NCBI GenBank assembly: GCA_003568315.1 | Contig: PWYL01000057.1 | Coordinates: 1-39,794, forward strand | Reading direction: 5' to 3' | Source of the DNA: Mollicutes bacterium | GTDB lineage: Bacteria; Bacillota_I; Bacilli_A; Izemoplasmatales; Izemoplasmataceae | Length of the DNA stretch: 39,794 nt | In this document: positions 7,563 to 14,598 of the stretch, piece by piece | Layout of the letters: each line of letters opens with the position of its first letter | Numbering within the stretch: the first letter of the stretch is position 1 | Translations under genes and position numbers: made by a program | Notes under the pieces: generated by a model | The model's input: the letters and a program-made list of their open reading frames with translations, nothing else | What the model was told of the DNA's origin: nothing | Databases searched by the model: none

Positions 7563-7964
7563 TCACGATTGGCGGAAACGGATGTTCGCGCGCATCAGGG
7601 CGACCTCGGCGAGCGTCTGATATACGCTGCAATGACGGGTGGCAATCTCGAAGGCCTTCTCGATGTTCGCCTCGTCTTCCTGCTTCGCGTTGGAGACTGT
7701 CGCTTCGACGACGACCTCCTTCAGCGTCGTGGGAGAAGAAGAACGTTTCTCGCCCTCGATCTCGAAGTTCACGCCTCCGATTTCGATTCTCTTTTTGTCG
7801 AGGATGGTCTGGAGGGTGTGTTTCAGACACGCTCCGAGACCGCCGAGGATCATATCATAAGGGGCGAGGGAACCCTCATCGCCGCCAATCCGGGCGGACC
7901 CCTTCTTGGCGGTGAGGATACCGTCGTATCCACCGTCGAATGCCATCTTCACTTTCAGGGCCAA
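7563..7964 (-). CDS. OsmC/Ohr family protein
   Basis: This protein of about 133 residues has the OsmC fold, whose members reduce organic hydroperoxides through two cysteines. Both are visible: GGLGACLKHTLQ and ATRHCSVYQTL. The start is uncertain. TTG 7973 overlaps the ppa stop as TTGA but sits only one base from the AAGGAGG ribosome-binding site. TTG 7964 is ten bases away and is used here. It is the last gene of the GNAT-ppa-OsmC operon. The exact substrate is unknown, since general OsmC-like proteins differ from true Ohr. Confidence 0.87.
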   Translation of the reverse strand: MALKVKMAFDGGYDGILTAKKGSARIGGDEGSLAPYDMILGGLGACLKHTLQTILDKKRIEIGGVNFEIEGEKRSSSPTTLKEVVVEATVSNAKQEDEANIEKAFEIATRHCSVYQTLAEVALMRANIRFRQS

Positions 7965-7969
7965 AGGAA

Positions 7970-8491
7970 TCAAGCCTCCTTTTGTGCATGTTTTTTGTAG
8001 CGGGCGATGCTCTCGTCAATGAGCTTTTCGGCATAGTCACTCTCATAAAATTCCCGCACCTCGACGATCTTGTTCTCTTGGAGGTCCTTGTAGGTCCGGA
8101 AGAAATGCTTGATCTCCCGGAGCATGTGCTCTTGGATGTCGGAAAGGTCATGGATGTGCGAGAAACGGGGGTCCGAATCCATGACGCCGATGATCTTGTA
8201 GTCCTTCTCCCCGTTGTCGATCATGTCGAGAGCGCCGATGATGCGCGCATCGACGATACAACCCGGGAAGGTCTTTGTGCTCGCGAGAACGAGGATGTCC
8301 AACGGATCGTCGTCCTCGGCCAGGGTGTTCTCGATATAGCCGTATTCGGCCGGATAGGTCATCTGCGAGTAGAGGACCCTGTCCAGCTTGATGCGGTTTC
8401 GCAATTTGTCGATCTCGTATTTGTTCTTGGTGCCCATGGGGATTTCGATGATGGCTTCGACCACCCGGTTGTCCCGACCTTTTTCTGCCAT
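7970..8491 (-). CDS. ppa: Inorganic pyrophosphatase, family I
   Basis: This 173-residue soluble enzyme hydrolyses pyrophosphate to phosphate, pulling biosynthetic reactions such as aminoacylation and nucleic acid synthesis forward. The signature DDDPLDILVL (residues 60-69) supplies metal-binding aspartates, and YPAEYGYI and the GVMDSDPRF segment are typical of family I. Bacillus itself uses the unrelated family II enzyme, so this gene resembles Mollicutes and most other bacteria. The start ATG 8491 follows AGGAGGTGG. The gene sits 16 bases after the GNAT gene and touches the OsmC start, so the three form one operon. Confidence 0.96.
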   Translation of the reverse strand: MAEKGRDNRVVEAIIEIPMGTKNKYEIDKLRNRIKLDRVLYSQMTYPAEYGYIENTLAEDDDPLDILVLASTKTFPGCIVDARIIGALDMIDNGEKDYKIIGVMDSDPRFSHIHDLSDIQEHMLREIKHFFRTYKDLQENKIVEVREFYESDYAEKLIDESIARYKKHAQKEA

Positions 8492-8507
8492 GGGACCACC
8501 TCCTTCT

Positions 8508-8918
8508 TCACAGTCTCTTTTTCATCTTGCGATGCTCGATGCCGGCATCGAGATATGTTCCGCCGTAGGCCTCGTAACCCAAGGATTCGTAGAAGGGGAT
8601 GATGTATGTCTGCGCGCCGAGGAAGAGTTCCTTGAGGCCCGCTTGTCGGGCGTGTTCTTCGAGGTGTTCCATCAATATCGTGCCGGCTTTCTTCTTCCGT
8701 TCTTCCTTGAGAACGGCCACACGGCCGACCTTGTCGCCGCAAAGCCTTGCGGCGCCGATGGGGATGTTTCTGTCGTAGAGGACGAAGAGGACGCTTTGGT
8801 AATCGTCATCGTCGAACTCGAGTTCCCAGGGGATGTTTTGTTCCTTGATGAAGACCTCTCCCCGGATCCGGTAATGGTCGAGGAAGGCTTTTTGGTCCTT
8901 GGCGGCGACCACTTTCAT
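8508..8918 (-). CDS. GNAT family N-acetyltransferase (YjcF-like)
   Basis: This 136-residue protein has the GNAT acetyl-CoA fold. RIRGEVFIKEQNIPWELE near the N-terminus and PFYESLGYEAYG near the C-terminus match the YjcF/ElaA-like group. The acetyl-CoA pyrophosphate loop region (RKKKAGTILMEHLEEHA) lies between them. ATG 8918 is chosen because GAGGAG lies eight bases upstream; a GTG at 8927 would overlap that site. It is the first gene of the operon with ppa and the OsmC protein. The acceptor substrate is unknown. Confidence 0.85.
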   Translation of the reverse strand: MKVVAAKDQKAFLDHYRIRGEVFIKEQNIPWELEFDDDDYQSVLFVLYDRNIPIGAARLCGDKVGRVAVLKEERKKKAGTILMEHLEEHARQAGLKELFLGAQTYIIPFYESLGYEAYGGTYLDAGIEHRKMKKRL

Positions 8919-8973
8919 GAGCCTCACTCCTCTTGTGGAATAGGACTTCCGGACGGGGTTTCCGCCCTTTCAT

Positions 8974-8979
8974 ATTATA
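8974..8979 (-). promoter_or_regulatory. -10 box for the GNAT-ppa-OsmC operon
   Basis: A perfect TATAAT on the minus strand lies about 55 bases upstream of the GNAT start. I see no convincing -35 box at 16-18 bases. Confidence 0.45.
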
Positions 8980-9009
8980 CACGAAAGCATTCCAAATTGA
9001 AACAGAGTG

Positions 9010-9018
9010 TGGTAGAAT
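9010..9018 (+). promoter_or_regulatory. Extended -10 promoter for the EIIB-like/ptsH pair
   Basis: TGGTAGAAT matches the extended -10 form TGnTATAAT with one mismatch. A weak TTCCAA lies 17 bases upstream, and the start codon is 29 bases downstream. Confidence 0.5.
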
Positions 9019-9047
9019 GGGGATTAAGCCGAAAGTGAGGTGGTTTT

Positions 9048-9380
9048 ATGCCGTATGAACCGTCTTTGATTCTCGCGGCGATCATCATCTTGGCCCTCAT
9101 CCTCTATCTTTCCTTCCGTCCTCGTAAACGACATGTGGATGTCGAGGGAATCCATGCCTCTTTCGGCGAAGACAATCTCCTCTCCCTCTCGTTCGAAAGG
9201 GAAAGAATCCGGGCGAAACTCAAAGACAACAAACGTTTCGACGCGGAGAGACTCAAGGCCGAGGGGGCCAAGGGCATCAATATCGTCGGTGACACGGTCA
9301 AGTTCTATTTCGACCGCCACAACGAGGCCATCTATCACGCATTGAACGAAAGGCTCGGCAAGCGGGGGGATGACGGATGA
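9048..9380 (+). CDS. Membrane-anchored EIIB(Glc)-like domain protein lacking the active cysteine
   Basis: This 110-residue protein has one N-terminal transmembrane helix (about residues 6-23), a basic stretch (RPRKR), then a soluble domain. By pattern I align residues 33-105 with the glucose-type PTS EIIB domain: FGEDN, an xRIRxKL strand, a FDAERLKAEGAKGINIVGDT segment and a closing helix. The phosphorylated cysteine of EIIB falls at Glu50 (context SFERERIR), and the protein has no cysteine at all. It cannot pass on phosphate the usual way. The stop overlaps the HPr start as ATGA, so both are made together. A sensory or scaffolding role near HPr is my inference. ATG 9048 follows GAGGTGG. Confidence 0.72.
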   Translation: MPYEPSLILAAIIILALILYLSFRPRKRHVDVEGIHASFGEDNLLSLSFERERIRAKLKDNKRFDAERLKAEGAKGINIVGDTVKFYFDRHNEAIYHALNERLGKRGDDG

Positions 9381-9649
9381 TCAGGAAGGAATTCGTGATT
9401 GCCCACCCGTCGGGTCTCCACGCCCGCCCGGCGACTTTGATTGTGAAAATCGCGAACCGTTTCGATTGTGAGCTCCGCATCACGCATGAAGGGGAGACGG
9501 TGGATTTGAAATCGATCATGGGCGTCCTCTCCTTGGGCGTCGACAAGGGCGCGCTCGTTGTCATCGAAGCGGAAGGTGAAGATGAATTGCGGGCGATGGA
9601 AGCCATAAGCGACCACATCACCGAGATGAACATCCAGGGAAAAGAATAG
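9377..9649 (+). CDS. ptsH: Phosphocarrier protein HPr
   Basis: This 90-residue protein is HPr of the phosphotransferase system. It carries phosphate from enzyme I to sugar EIIA domains. The active His15 lies in HPSGLHARPAT, and the regulatory Ser46 lies in LKSIMGVLSLGV. Ser46 is the target of HPr kinase, so CcpA-type carbon catabolite control is probably present. The ATG overlaps the stop of the EIIB-like gene (ATGA), with a GGGGGGA ribosome-binding site inside that gene. ptsI is not adjacent, unlike the common ptsHI operon. Confidence 0.97.
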   Translation: MIRKEFVIAHPSGLHARPATLIVKIANRFDCELRITHEGETVDLKSIMGVLSLGVDKGALVVIEAEGEDELRAMEAISDHITEMNIQGKE

Positions 9650-9682
9650 GACGGCGCTTCCTGATAAGCGGCCGTCCTTTTT
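9648..9682. terminator. Terminator between ptsH and trpS (both directions)
   Basis: AGGACGGC (9648-9655) pairs with GCCGTCCT (9671-9678), with an inner GCTT/AAGC stem. Five T residues follow on the plus strand. The stem starts at the ptsH stop codon. Confidence 0.85.
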
Positions 9683-10692
9683 CATTTCCGTTTACGCCCG
9701 AGACCGATCTTCTCTTTCAATTTCGCGACCTTCCTCTCGGCCAAGGTTCGGGCTCTTTTTCCTCCCTCGTCGAAAATCCTCTCCAACTCTTCGGAATCGA
9801 CGAGTTCGTGGTAACGCTCCCTGATGGGGGCGATCTCGGCTATGAGCCTTTCCGTCAAGTCCTCCTTCAGTGTCTTGTAGTCCTTGTCCTCGTAGCGGGA
9901 GACGATCGTCTCCACTCCGACCTCCTCGAGGGCGGCGAACATGGCGAGGAGGTTGCTCAGTCCGGGTTTGTTCAGGGGATCGAAACGGATGGTGGGCTCG
10001 CTGTCGGTGACGGCGCTCATGATCCGTTTTCTGATGATGTTGTCGGGATCGAGGAGATTCACCCGGGATTTCTCGTTTTGATCGGATTTCGACATTTTTT
10101 TCACAGGATCCGTCAAGCTCATGATGCGGGCGCCCACTTCGGGGATCAGGGGCTCGGGCACGGCGAAGAACTCGCCGTAGCGGTTGTTGATGCGGCGGGC
10201 GATGTCGCGGGTGAGTTCGAGATGCTGTTTCTGGTCCTCGCCGACGGGCACATAAGCGGCATCATAAAGCAGGATGTCGGCCGCTTGGAGGACGGGATAG
10301 GTGAGCAGGCTCGAAGGGATGCCTTCGGAGGCTTTTTGCGACTTGTCTTTGTACTGGGTCATCCGTTCGAGCTCCCCGACATAGGTGAAACACTGGAGGA
10401 GATAGTTCATCTCCGCGTGTGCGGCGATCTCCGATTGGATGAAGAGGGAGAGATTCTCTTGTTTCAGACCGCTCGCAAGATAAAGCGCAGCGAGTTCCTT
10501 CGTCTTTTTGCGCAAGACCTTCTTTTCAATGGGGAGGGTGATGCTGTGGAAATCGGCGATGAAGATGAAGAAATGGTGGTCGGCATAGGTCTCCTGGAGG
10601 CGGATGAAATTGCGGATGCCGCCGAGATAGGTGCCGATGTTCAAGCTTCCTGTCGGCTGGATGCCGCTGACGATGTGTTTTTGTTTGGGCAT
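9682..10692 (-). CDS. trpS: Tryptophanyl-tRNA synthetase
   Basis: This 336-residue class I synthetase charges tRNA-Trp. The HIGH-equivalent lies in SGIQPTGSLNIGTYLGGI near the N-terminus, and the KMSKS loop is present near residue 200 (VKKMSKSDQN). Length is typical. ATG 10692 is preceded by AAGGAGTG; a longer reading up to 10740 would run into the T-box region. The upstream leader carries a T-box with a plausible Trp specifier, so expression should rise when tRNA-Trp is uncharged. Confidence 0.97.
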   Translation of the reverse strand: MPKQKHIVSGIQPTGSLNIGTYLGGIRNFIRLQETYADHHFFIFIADFHSITLPIEKKVLRKKTKELAALYLASGLKQENLSLFIQSEIAAHAEMNYLLQCFTYVGELERMTQYKDKSQKASEGIPSSLLTYPVLQAADILLYDAAYVPVGEDQKQHLELTRDIARRINNRYGEFFAVPEPLIPEVGARIMSLTDPVKKMSKSDQNEKSRVNLLDPDNIIRKRIMSAVTDSEPTIRFDPLNKPGLSNLLAMFAALEEVGVETIVSRYEDKDYKTLKEDLTERLIAEIAPIRERYHELVDSEELERIFDEGGKRARTLAERKVAKLKEKIGLGRKRK

Positions 10693-10722
10693 GGCAGTCA
10701 CTCCTTGGTCTATGGATAGAAA

Positions 10723-10915
10723 AAAGCCCCCGGTACGCAAGGACGGACGAAATCCGCGGTACCACCTTGCTTCCCGGAAGGGCGCTTGTCGCCTTAACGC
10801 GGCCGTACGGGTGTCTTTAGCACCACTCGAAGCCCCACACCAAAACGTTTTCCCCGGCTTTCACCGTTCCGGGGTCGCTAATGTCTGTTCCGGTGCCGCT
10901 CGTCTTCGTGTTATC
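10723..10915 (-). promoter_or_regulatory. T-box leader controlling trpS
   Basis: On the minus strand the leader contains the conserved T-box AAGGTGGTACCGCGG (10754-10768 on the plus strand). A GC-rich stretch and a six-T run next to trpS follow. A purine-rich GAAGACGAG element lies near its 5' end. A candidate specifier TGG (10823-10825) sits in GAGTGGTGCT, opposite a partly complementary 5' stem strand (AGCGGCACC), as expected for tRNA-Trp. Uncharged tRNA-Trp would stabilise the antiterminator. I could not resolve the exact terminator stem by eye. Confidence 0.85.
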
Positions 10916-10918
10916 TAT

Positions 10919-10948
10919 ATAGTAATACACTTCAGTCCTCCAATGCAA
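10919..10948 (-). promoter_or_regulatory. Promoter of the trpS T-box leader
   Basis: On the minus strand, TTGCAT (10943-10948) and TACTAT (10919-10924) are 18 bases apart. The -35 box lies inside the 3' end of pepF. Confidence 0.5.
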
Positions 10949-12692
10949 GCGTCAATTCATCGAGCAAGGTCTCGAAACGTTCGGCGACGCCGAGGAAGGC
11001 CTCCTTTTTCGTGAGGTCGATGCCGGCGCGTTTCACCTGTTCCATGGGAAAGTCGTTGCCCCCGGCCTTCAAAAGGCCGATATGTTTCTCGATGGCTTCC
11101 TTGTCCTTTTCCACCATGCCGTAGAGTTTCAAACTCGCCGCGAAACTGGTGGCGTACTGATAGACATAGTAGGAATAGTGGAAGAAGTGCGGTATATAGG
11201 CCCAGACATAGCGTTTCGCCGGCTCTTTCTCGATGTCGATGTCGTAGAACTCCTTGTACAAGGAGACCATGATGGCCGAAAGCGATTCGTGTGTTATGGG
11301 ATCCCCGCGTTCGGCGAGACGGTGGGCCTCGAGTTCATAGGCCGCAAAGAGCGTCTGGCGGTAGAAGGTGCCCACCATGTCGTCCAGCGCCTGCTGGATG
11401 AGCCGGATCCGGTCGGCTTTCGTGCCTTTGCCCGTCTTCAGGAAATGATCGAGCAGGACATGCTCGTTGAAGGTCGAGGCGATCTCGGCGACAAAGATGC
11501 TGTAGCTTTGCGTCGGGACGGGTTGGGTCTCCCCCGCGAAGAGCGAATGCATCGAGTGTCCCGCCTCGTGCGCCAGAGTGAAGACATCGGAGAGGGTCCG
11601 GTCATAGTTCAGAAGAATGAAAGGATGGGTGTCGGCAACACTCGAGGAATACGCGCCCGTGGCCTTCCCGCCTTTTTCGTAGACATCCACATAGCCCTCT
11701 TTCAAAGCGTCTTTCGCCTTTTCGAGCATCGTTTCGCCATAGGGGGCCACGGCCGCGAAAAAGAGTTCTTTCGCTTCGGGGTAGTCGAACTTGCTTCTGG
11801 ATTCGGCCAAGGGCAGGAAACGGTCGAAAGTGCGGTGTTCTTCGAGGCCGAGTGCCTTCTTCCGGAGGTCGTAATAGCGACGGACGAGTCCGCTCGTCTC
11901 TTTCGCGGCGGCCACAAGGTTCTCATAGACGGAGGCGTCTATCTTGTTGGAAAAGAGATAGCTCTGAAGGGTGTTATCGTAGCCCCGGGCCCGCATCCGC
12001 GCCACATCCGCCTGCAACACCGTGTCATAGATCTGCGCGAAGGTGTGCTTGTGTTCGTCGAAATGGCGGAAGATGGCATGAAAGACCTTCTCACGGTCCG
12101 AAGGGTTCTCGAGCTCGGCCAGATGGGTCTGGAAGTTCCCGCTCGTGACAGTGATGGTCCGGCCGTCTTCGAGGGTGACTTCGCCGGCCTCGTTGTCGGC
12201 GACGGAAAGGGCCGAATGGAGAGAACCGCCTTCATCGGCGAGACGTCCGTAATGGGCGAGGAGGTTCTCGCTCTTCTTGTCGAGGACGTGTTTGTGGGTG
12301 TGGAAGAGCTTCTCCAGGGGAAAGCGGAAGTCTTGCAGATCTTCATCCTCTTCAAGGAAGGAAAAGACTTTCTTCCTTCCCAAAGCGAGAATCTCCGGCG
12401 CTTCGAAAGCCGTCTTCTTCCTGAATTCGTTCAAAAGATGGCCGATGCGCTGCAATCGAGCCGCATTCTCGACATTCTTCTTGTCGAGGTCGCTTTTCAA
12501 CTGGGCGTATTGGTAGAGCCTTTGTAAAAGCACCGTCGTCTTCCGTTGGCCTTTGAAATACTCGCGAAAGGTAGCGAACGAGGAGAGCCCCCCCTCATAG
12601 GCGTCGATTTCTTCAAGGACGGATTCCGCCTTCTTGAAGTCTTTCTCCCAAGTTTCGTCATCAGCGAAGAGTTTTTGCAGATTCCATTCCAT
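10932..12692 (-). CDS. pepF: Oligoendopeptidase F (M3 family)
   Basis: This 586-residue cytosolic zinc metallopeptidase cleaves short peptides. The zinc site HEAGH is at residues 375-379 (FTLAHEAGHSMHSLF), and the family context SYSIFVAEIASTFNE follows with the third ligand Glu. Length is normal for PepF. I chose ATG 12692 because GGAGGTCC precedes it; the frame extends 19 codons further upstream without a ribosome-binding site. It is divergent from spx and carries an extended -10 promoter. Confidence 0.96.
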   Translation of the reverse strand: MEWNLQKLFADDETWEKDFKKAESVLEEIDAYEGGLSSFATFREYFKGQRKTTVLLQRLYQYAQLKSDLDKKNVENAARLQRIGHLLNEFRKKTAFEAPEILALGRKKVFSFLEEDEDLQDFRFPLEKLFHTHKHVLDKKSENLLAHYGRLADEGGSLHSALSVADNEAGEVTLEDGRTITVTSGNFQTHLAELENPSDREKVFHAIFRHFDEHKHTFAQIYDTVLQADVARMRARGYDNTLQSYLFSNKIDASVYENLVAAAKETSGLVRRYYDLRKKALGLEEHRTFDRFLPLAESRSKFDYPEAKELFFAAVAPYGETMLEKAKDALKEGYVDVYEKGGKATGAYSSSVADTHPFILLNYDRTLSDVFTLAHEAGHSMHSLFAGETQPVPTQSYSIFVAEIASTFNEHVLLDHFLKTGKGTKADRIRLIQQALDDMVGTFYRQTLFAAYELEAHRLAERGDPITHESLSAIMVSLYKEFYDIDIEKEPAKRYVWAYIPHFFHYSYYVYQYATSFAASLKLYGMVEKDKEAIEKHIGLLKAGGNDFPMEQVKRAGIDLTKKEAFLGVAERFETLLDELTLALED

Positions 12693-12729
12693 GCAAGGAC
12701 CTCCATTGTGATATAATGATTTCGCACTC

Positions 12730-12738
12730 ATTATAGCA
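12730..12738 (-). promoter_or_regulatory. Extended -10 promoter of pepF
   Basis: On the minus strand TGCTATAAT is a perfect extended -10 element, about 38 bases from the pepF start. No good -35 box is visible. Confidence 0.55.
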
Positions 12739-12753
12739 TAAAGCGGCATAACC

Positions 12754-12784
12754 GAAAAAAACCGTGAATTATGAAAAAAAACCG
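12754..12784. repeat. Direct A-tract repeats between pepF and spx
   Basis: GAAAAAAACCG at 12754-12764 recurs as GAAAAAAAACCG at 12773-12784. The offset is about two helical turns, so the tracts could bend the DNA or act as an UP element for spx. Confidence 0.5.
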
Positions 12785-12794
12785 CAAAAGCTTA

Positions 12795-12823
12795 TTCATA
12801 TATATTCTAAATTATGTTATACT
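12795..12823 (+). promoter_or_regulatory. Promoter of spx
   Basis: TTCATA (12795-12800) and TATACT (12818-12823) are 17 bases apart, with TG two bases before the -10 box, which makes an extended -10. The leader to the start codon is about 80 bases. Confidence 0.6.
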
Positions 12824-12912
12824 ATCATTACATCAACGAATGACTCTCGCACACCCATTTTCGCCCGTCAATCCGGGTGTCACGGACAAACGCCCGAAAG
12901 GAGGCGTCACCC

Positions 12913-13383
12913 ATGATCCAGATGTACACGACACCAAGCTGCTCTTCTTGCCGCAAGGCGAAGAAGTGGTTCGAGGAGCATCGCATTCCCTATCGTGAAA
13001 AGAACATTTTCAATGTCAAACTCACGCGTGACGATATCATGAGTATGCTCAAAAACTCCGAGGGGGGCTTCGAGGATATCATCTCCAAGCGCTCCAAGGT
13101 CTTCCAAGAGATCGACCTCAATCTCGACGACATGTCGTTGAACGAACTTACGGATTTCATCATCGAGAACCCGAGCGTCCTCCGCCGCCCCATCATAATC
13201 GAACAACAGAAGATGCAGGTCGGCTACAACGAGGACGAGATTCGCGCCTTCATCCCCAAGAGGTTGCGCGAGATCATCATGTGCACAACCTGCGACAAAG
13301 GCGAGGACTGCGACTATCGGCGCGCCCTCGACCAGTATTTCCGCGAATTGCGGCGGAAAGAGTCGCCCGCCCGCTCCTCTTGA
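12913..13383 (+). CDS. spx: Spx/ArsC-family transcriptional regulator with a C-terminal Cys extension
   Basis: This 156-residue protein is an Spx-type regulator. Spx binds the alpha subunit C-terminal domain of RNA polymerase and activates thiol-stress genes. The redox switch C10-S-S-C13 is present (TTPSCSSCRKAKKW), as are Gly52, needed for alpha binding, and the ISKRSK and SVLRRPIII segments. ATG 12913 follows AAAGGAGGCG. Bacillus Spx is about 131 residues. Here about 30 extra residues carry C124, C127 and C133 (MCTTCDKGEDCDYRR), a possible metal or redox site that ordinary Spx lacks. It may be a paralogue such as MgsR. Own promoter and terminator. Confidence 0.92.
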   Translation: MIQMYTTPSCSSCRKAKKWFEEHRIPYREKNIFNVKLTRDDIMSMLKNSEGGFEDIISKRSKVFQEIDLNLDDMSLNELTDFIIENPSVLRRPIIIEQQKMQVGYNEDEIRAFIPKRLREIIMCTTCDKGEDCDYRRALDQYFRELRRKESPARSS

Positions 13384-13384
13384 T

Positions 13385-13411
13385 AACGCGTCCCTTTGGA
13401 CGCGTTTTCTT
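13385..13411 (+). terminator. Terminator after spx
   Basis: AACGCGTCC (13385-13393) pairs with GGACGCGTT (13398-13406) around CTTT, and a TTTCTT tract follows. Confidence 0.88.
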
Positions 13412-13425
13412 GTGAAAACGCCTAC

Positions 13426-13439
13426 TGAAAACGCTTTAA
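13426..13439 (+). promoter_or_regulatory. cre-like box upstream of gap
   Basis: TGAAAACGCTTTAA matches the CcpA cre consensus TGWNANCGNTNNCA except at position 13. A second partial copy (TGAAAACGCC) lies 13 bases upstream. It lies just before the -35 box of gap, a position where CcpA usually activates or modulates. HPr with Ser46 is encoded about 4 kb away. Confidence 0.4.
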
Positions 13440-13452
13440 GCTGTAATACAGG

Positions 13453-13481
13453 TTGTCTTTTTCCTGACGATTCCCTATAAT
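13453..13481 (+). promoter_or_regulatory. Promoter of gap
   Basis: TTGTCT (13453-13458) and a perfect TATAAT (13476-13481) are 17 bases apart. The start codon lies 46 bases downstream. Confidence 0.75.
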
Positions 13482-13526
13482 TATAGTGGTTGAACAAAAA
13501 TCCCACATTTCCAAAGGAGGAGCACT

Positions 13527-14537
13527 ATGTCTGTAAAAGTCGCCATCAACGGATTCGGACGCATCGGAAGACTGGCTTTCCGCTACATGCATGAAAATCC
13601 CGACTACGAGATTGTGGCCTTGAACGACCTCACGGATGCGGACACTCTCGCATACCTTCTGAAGTATGACACCGCCCAAGGCCCCTACAAGATCGATTCA
13701 GTCACCGCCGGTGAGGATTCCGTCATCGTCGACGGCAAGACCGTCAAGGTCTTCGCCGAGAAAGACCCCGAGAACCTCCCCTGGAGCGATCTCGGTGTCG
13801 ATGTCGTGCTCGAGTGCACAGGCATCTTCACCAAGAAAGACGGCGCCATGAAACACATCAAGGCCGGAGCCAAGAAGGTCATGATCAGCGCTCCCGCCAA
13901 GGGCGATGTCAAGACCATCGTCTACAACGTCAACCACGAAGACCTCGACGGTAGCGAACAAGTCGTGAGCGGCGCAAGCTGCACCACGAACTGCCTCGCG
14001 CCCGTGGTCAAGGCTCTCGACGACAGTTTCGGCGTTGTCATGGGCTACATGACCACCGCCCACGCCTACACGAACGACCAGAACACGCTCGACGCCCCCC
14101 ACGCGAAAGGCATCAACGCCCGTCGCGGACGGGCCGCCGCCGCCAACATCTGCCCCACCACCACCGGCGCCGCGAAAGCCGTCGGCAAAGTCCTTCCCCA
14201 TCTCGAAGGGAAACTCGACGGCATCGCCCTCCGCGTTCCGACCATCACCGGCTCGGTCGTCGACCTTACGATCGAACTCGGAAAATCCGTCACGGCCGAA
14301 GAAGTCAACAAGGCTGTCAAGAACGCCGCCAACGAGACCCTCGTCTATACCGAGGATCCAATCGTCTCGAGCGATTCGATCGGCAGTGAGGCCGGCAGCA
14401 TCTTCGACGCCCAGATGACCAAAGTTCTCGAAGTCGACGGCAAGCAGTTGGTCAAAGTCCTCGCCTGGTACGACAACGAGATGGGCTATGTGGCCCAGAT
14501 GGTCCGCACCATGAAAATCCTCGCCGAACAAATCTGA
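13527..14537 (+). CDS. gap: Glyceraldehyde-3-phosphate dehydrogenase, type I
   Basis: This 336-residue enzyme oxidises glyceraldehyde-3-phosphate to 1,3-bisphosphoglycerate with NAD+ in glycolysis. The Rossmann start [15 protein letters not shown] and the catalytic Cys152 in [17 protein letters not shown] are both intact, and the C-terminal [15 protein letters not shown] is standard. ATG 13527 follows AAAGGAGGAG. The gene is monocistronic with a strong promoter and a strong terminator. Codon choice is strongly skewed to C-ending codons, consistent with high expression. No pgk follows, unlike the common gap-pgk operon. Confidence 0.98.
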   Translation: MSVKVAINGFGRIGRLAFRYMHENPDYEIVALNDLTDADTLAYLLKYDTAQGPYKIDSVTAGEDSVIVDGKTVKVFAEKDPENLPWSDLGVDVVLECTGIFTKKDGAMKHIKAGAKKVMISAPAKGDVKTIVYNVNHEDLDGSEQVVSGASCTTNCLAPVVKALDDSFGVVMGYMTTAHAYTNDQNTLDAPHAKGINARRGRAAAANICPTTTGAAKAVGKVLPHLEGKLDGIALRVPTITGSVVDLTIELGKSVTAEEVNKAVKNAANETLVYTEDPIVSSDSIGSEAGSIFDAQMTKVLEVDGKQLVKVLAWYDNEMGYVAQMVRTMKILAEQI

Positions 14538-14553
14538 CACCCCTGAAAACAAA

Positions 14554-14592
14554 AAAAGAGCGGTTCCCGTGGATGGATGGGAGCCGCTCTTT
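14554..14592. terminator. Bidirectional terminator between gap and the Na/Pi transporter gene
   Basis: AAAGAGCGGTTCCC (14554-14567) pairs with GGGAGCCGCTCTTT (14579-14592), with one wobble. An A run on one side and T-rich sequence on the other allow use by both convergent genes. Confidence 0.88.
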
Positions 14593-14598
14593 CGTTGT

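Noticed and set aside
11082-12527. 481-codon open frame antisense to pepF
   Set aside because: It lies wholly opposite a well-supported peptidase gene and shows no domain.
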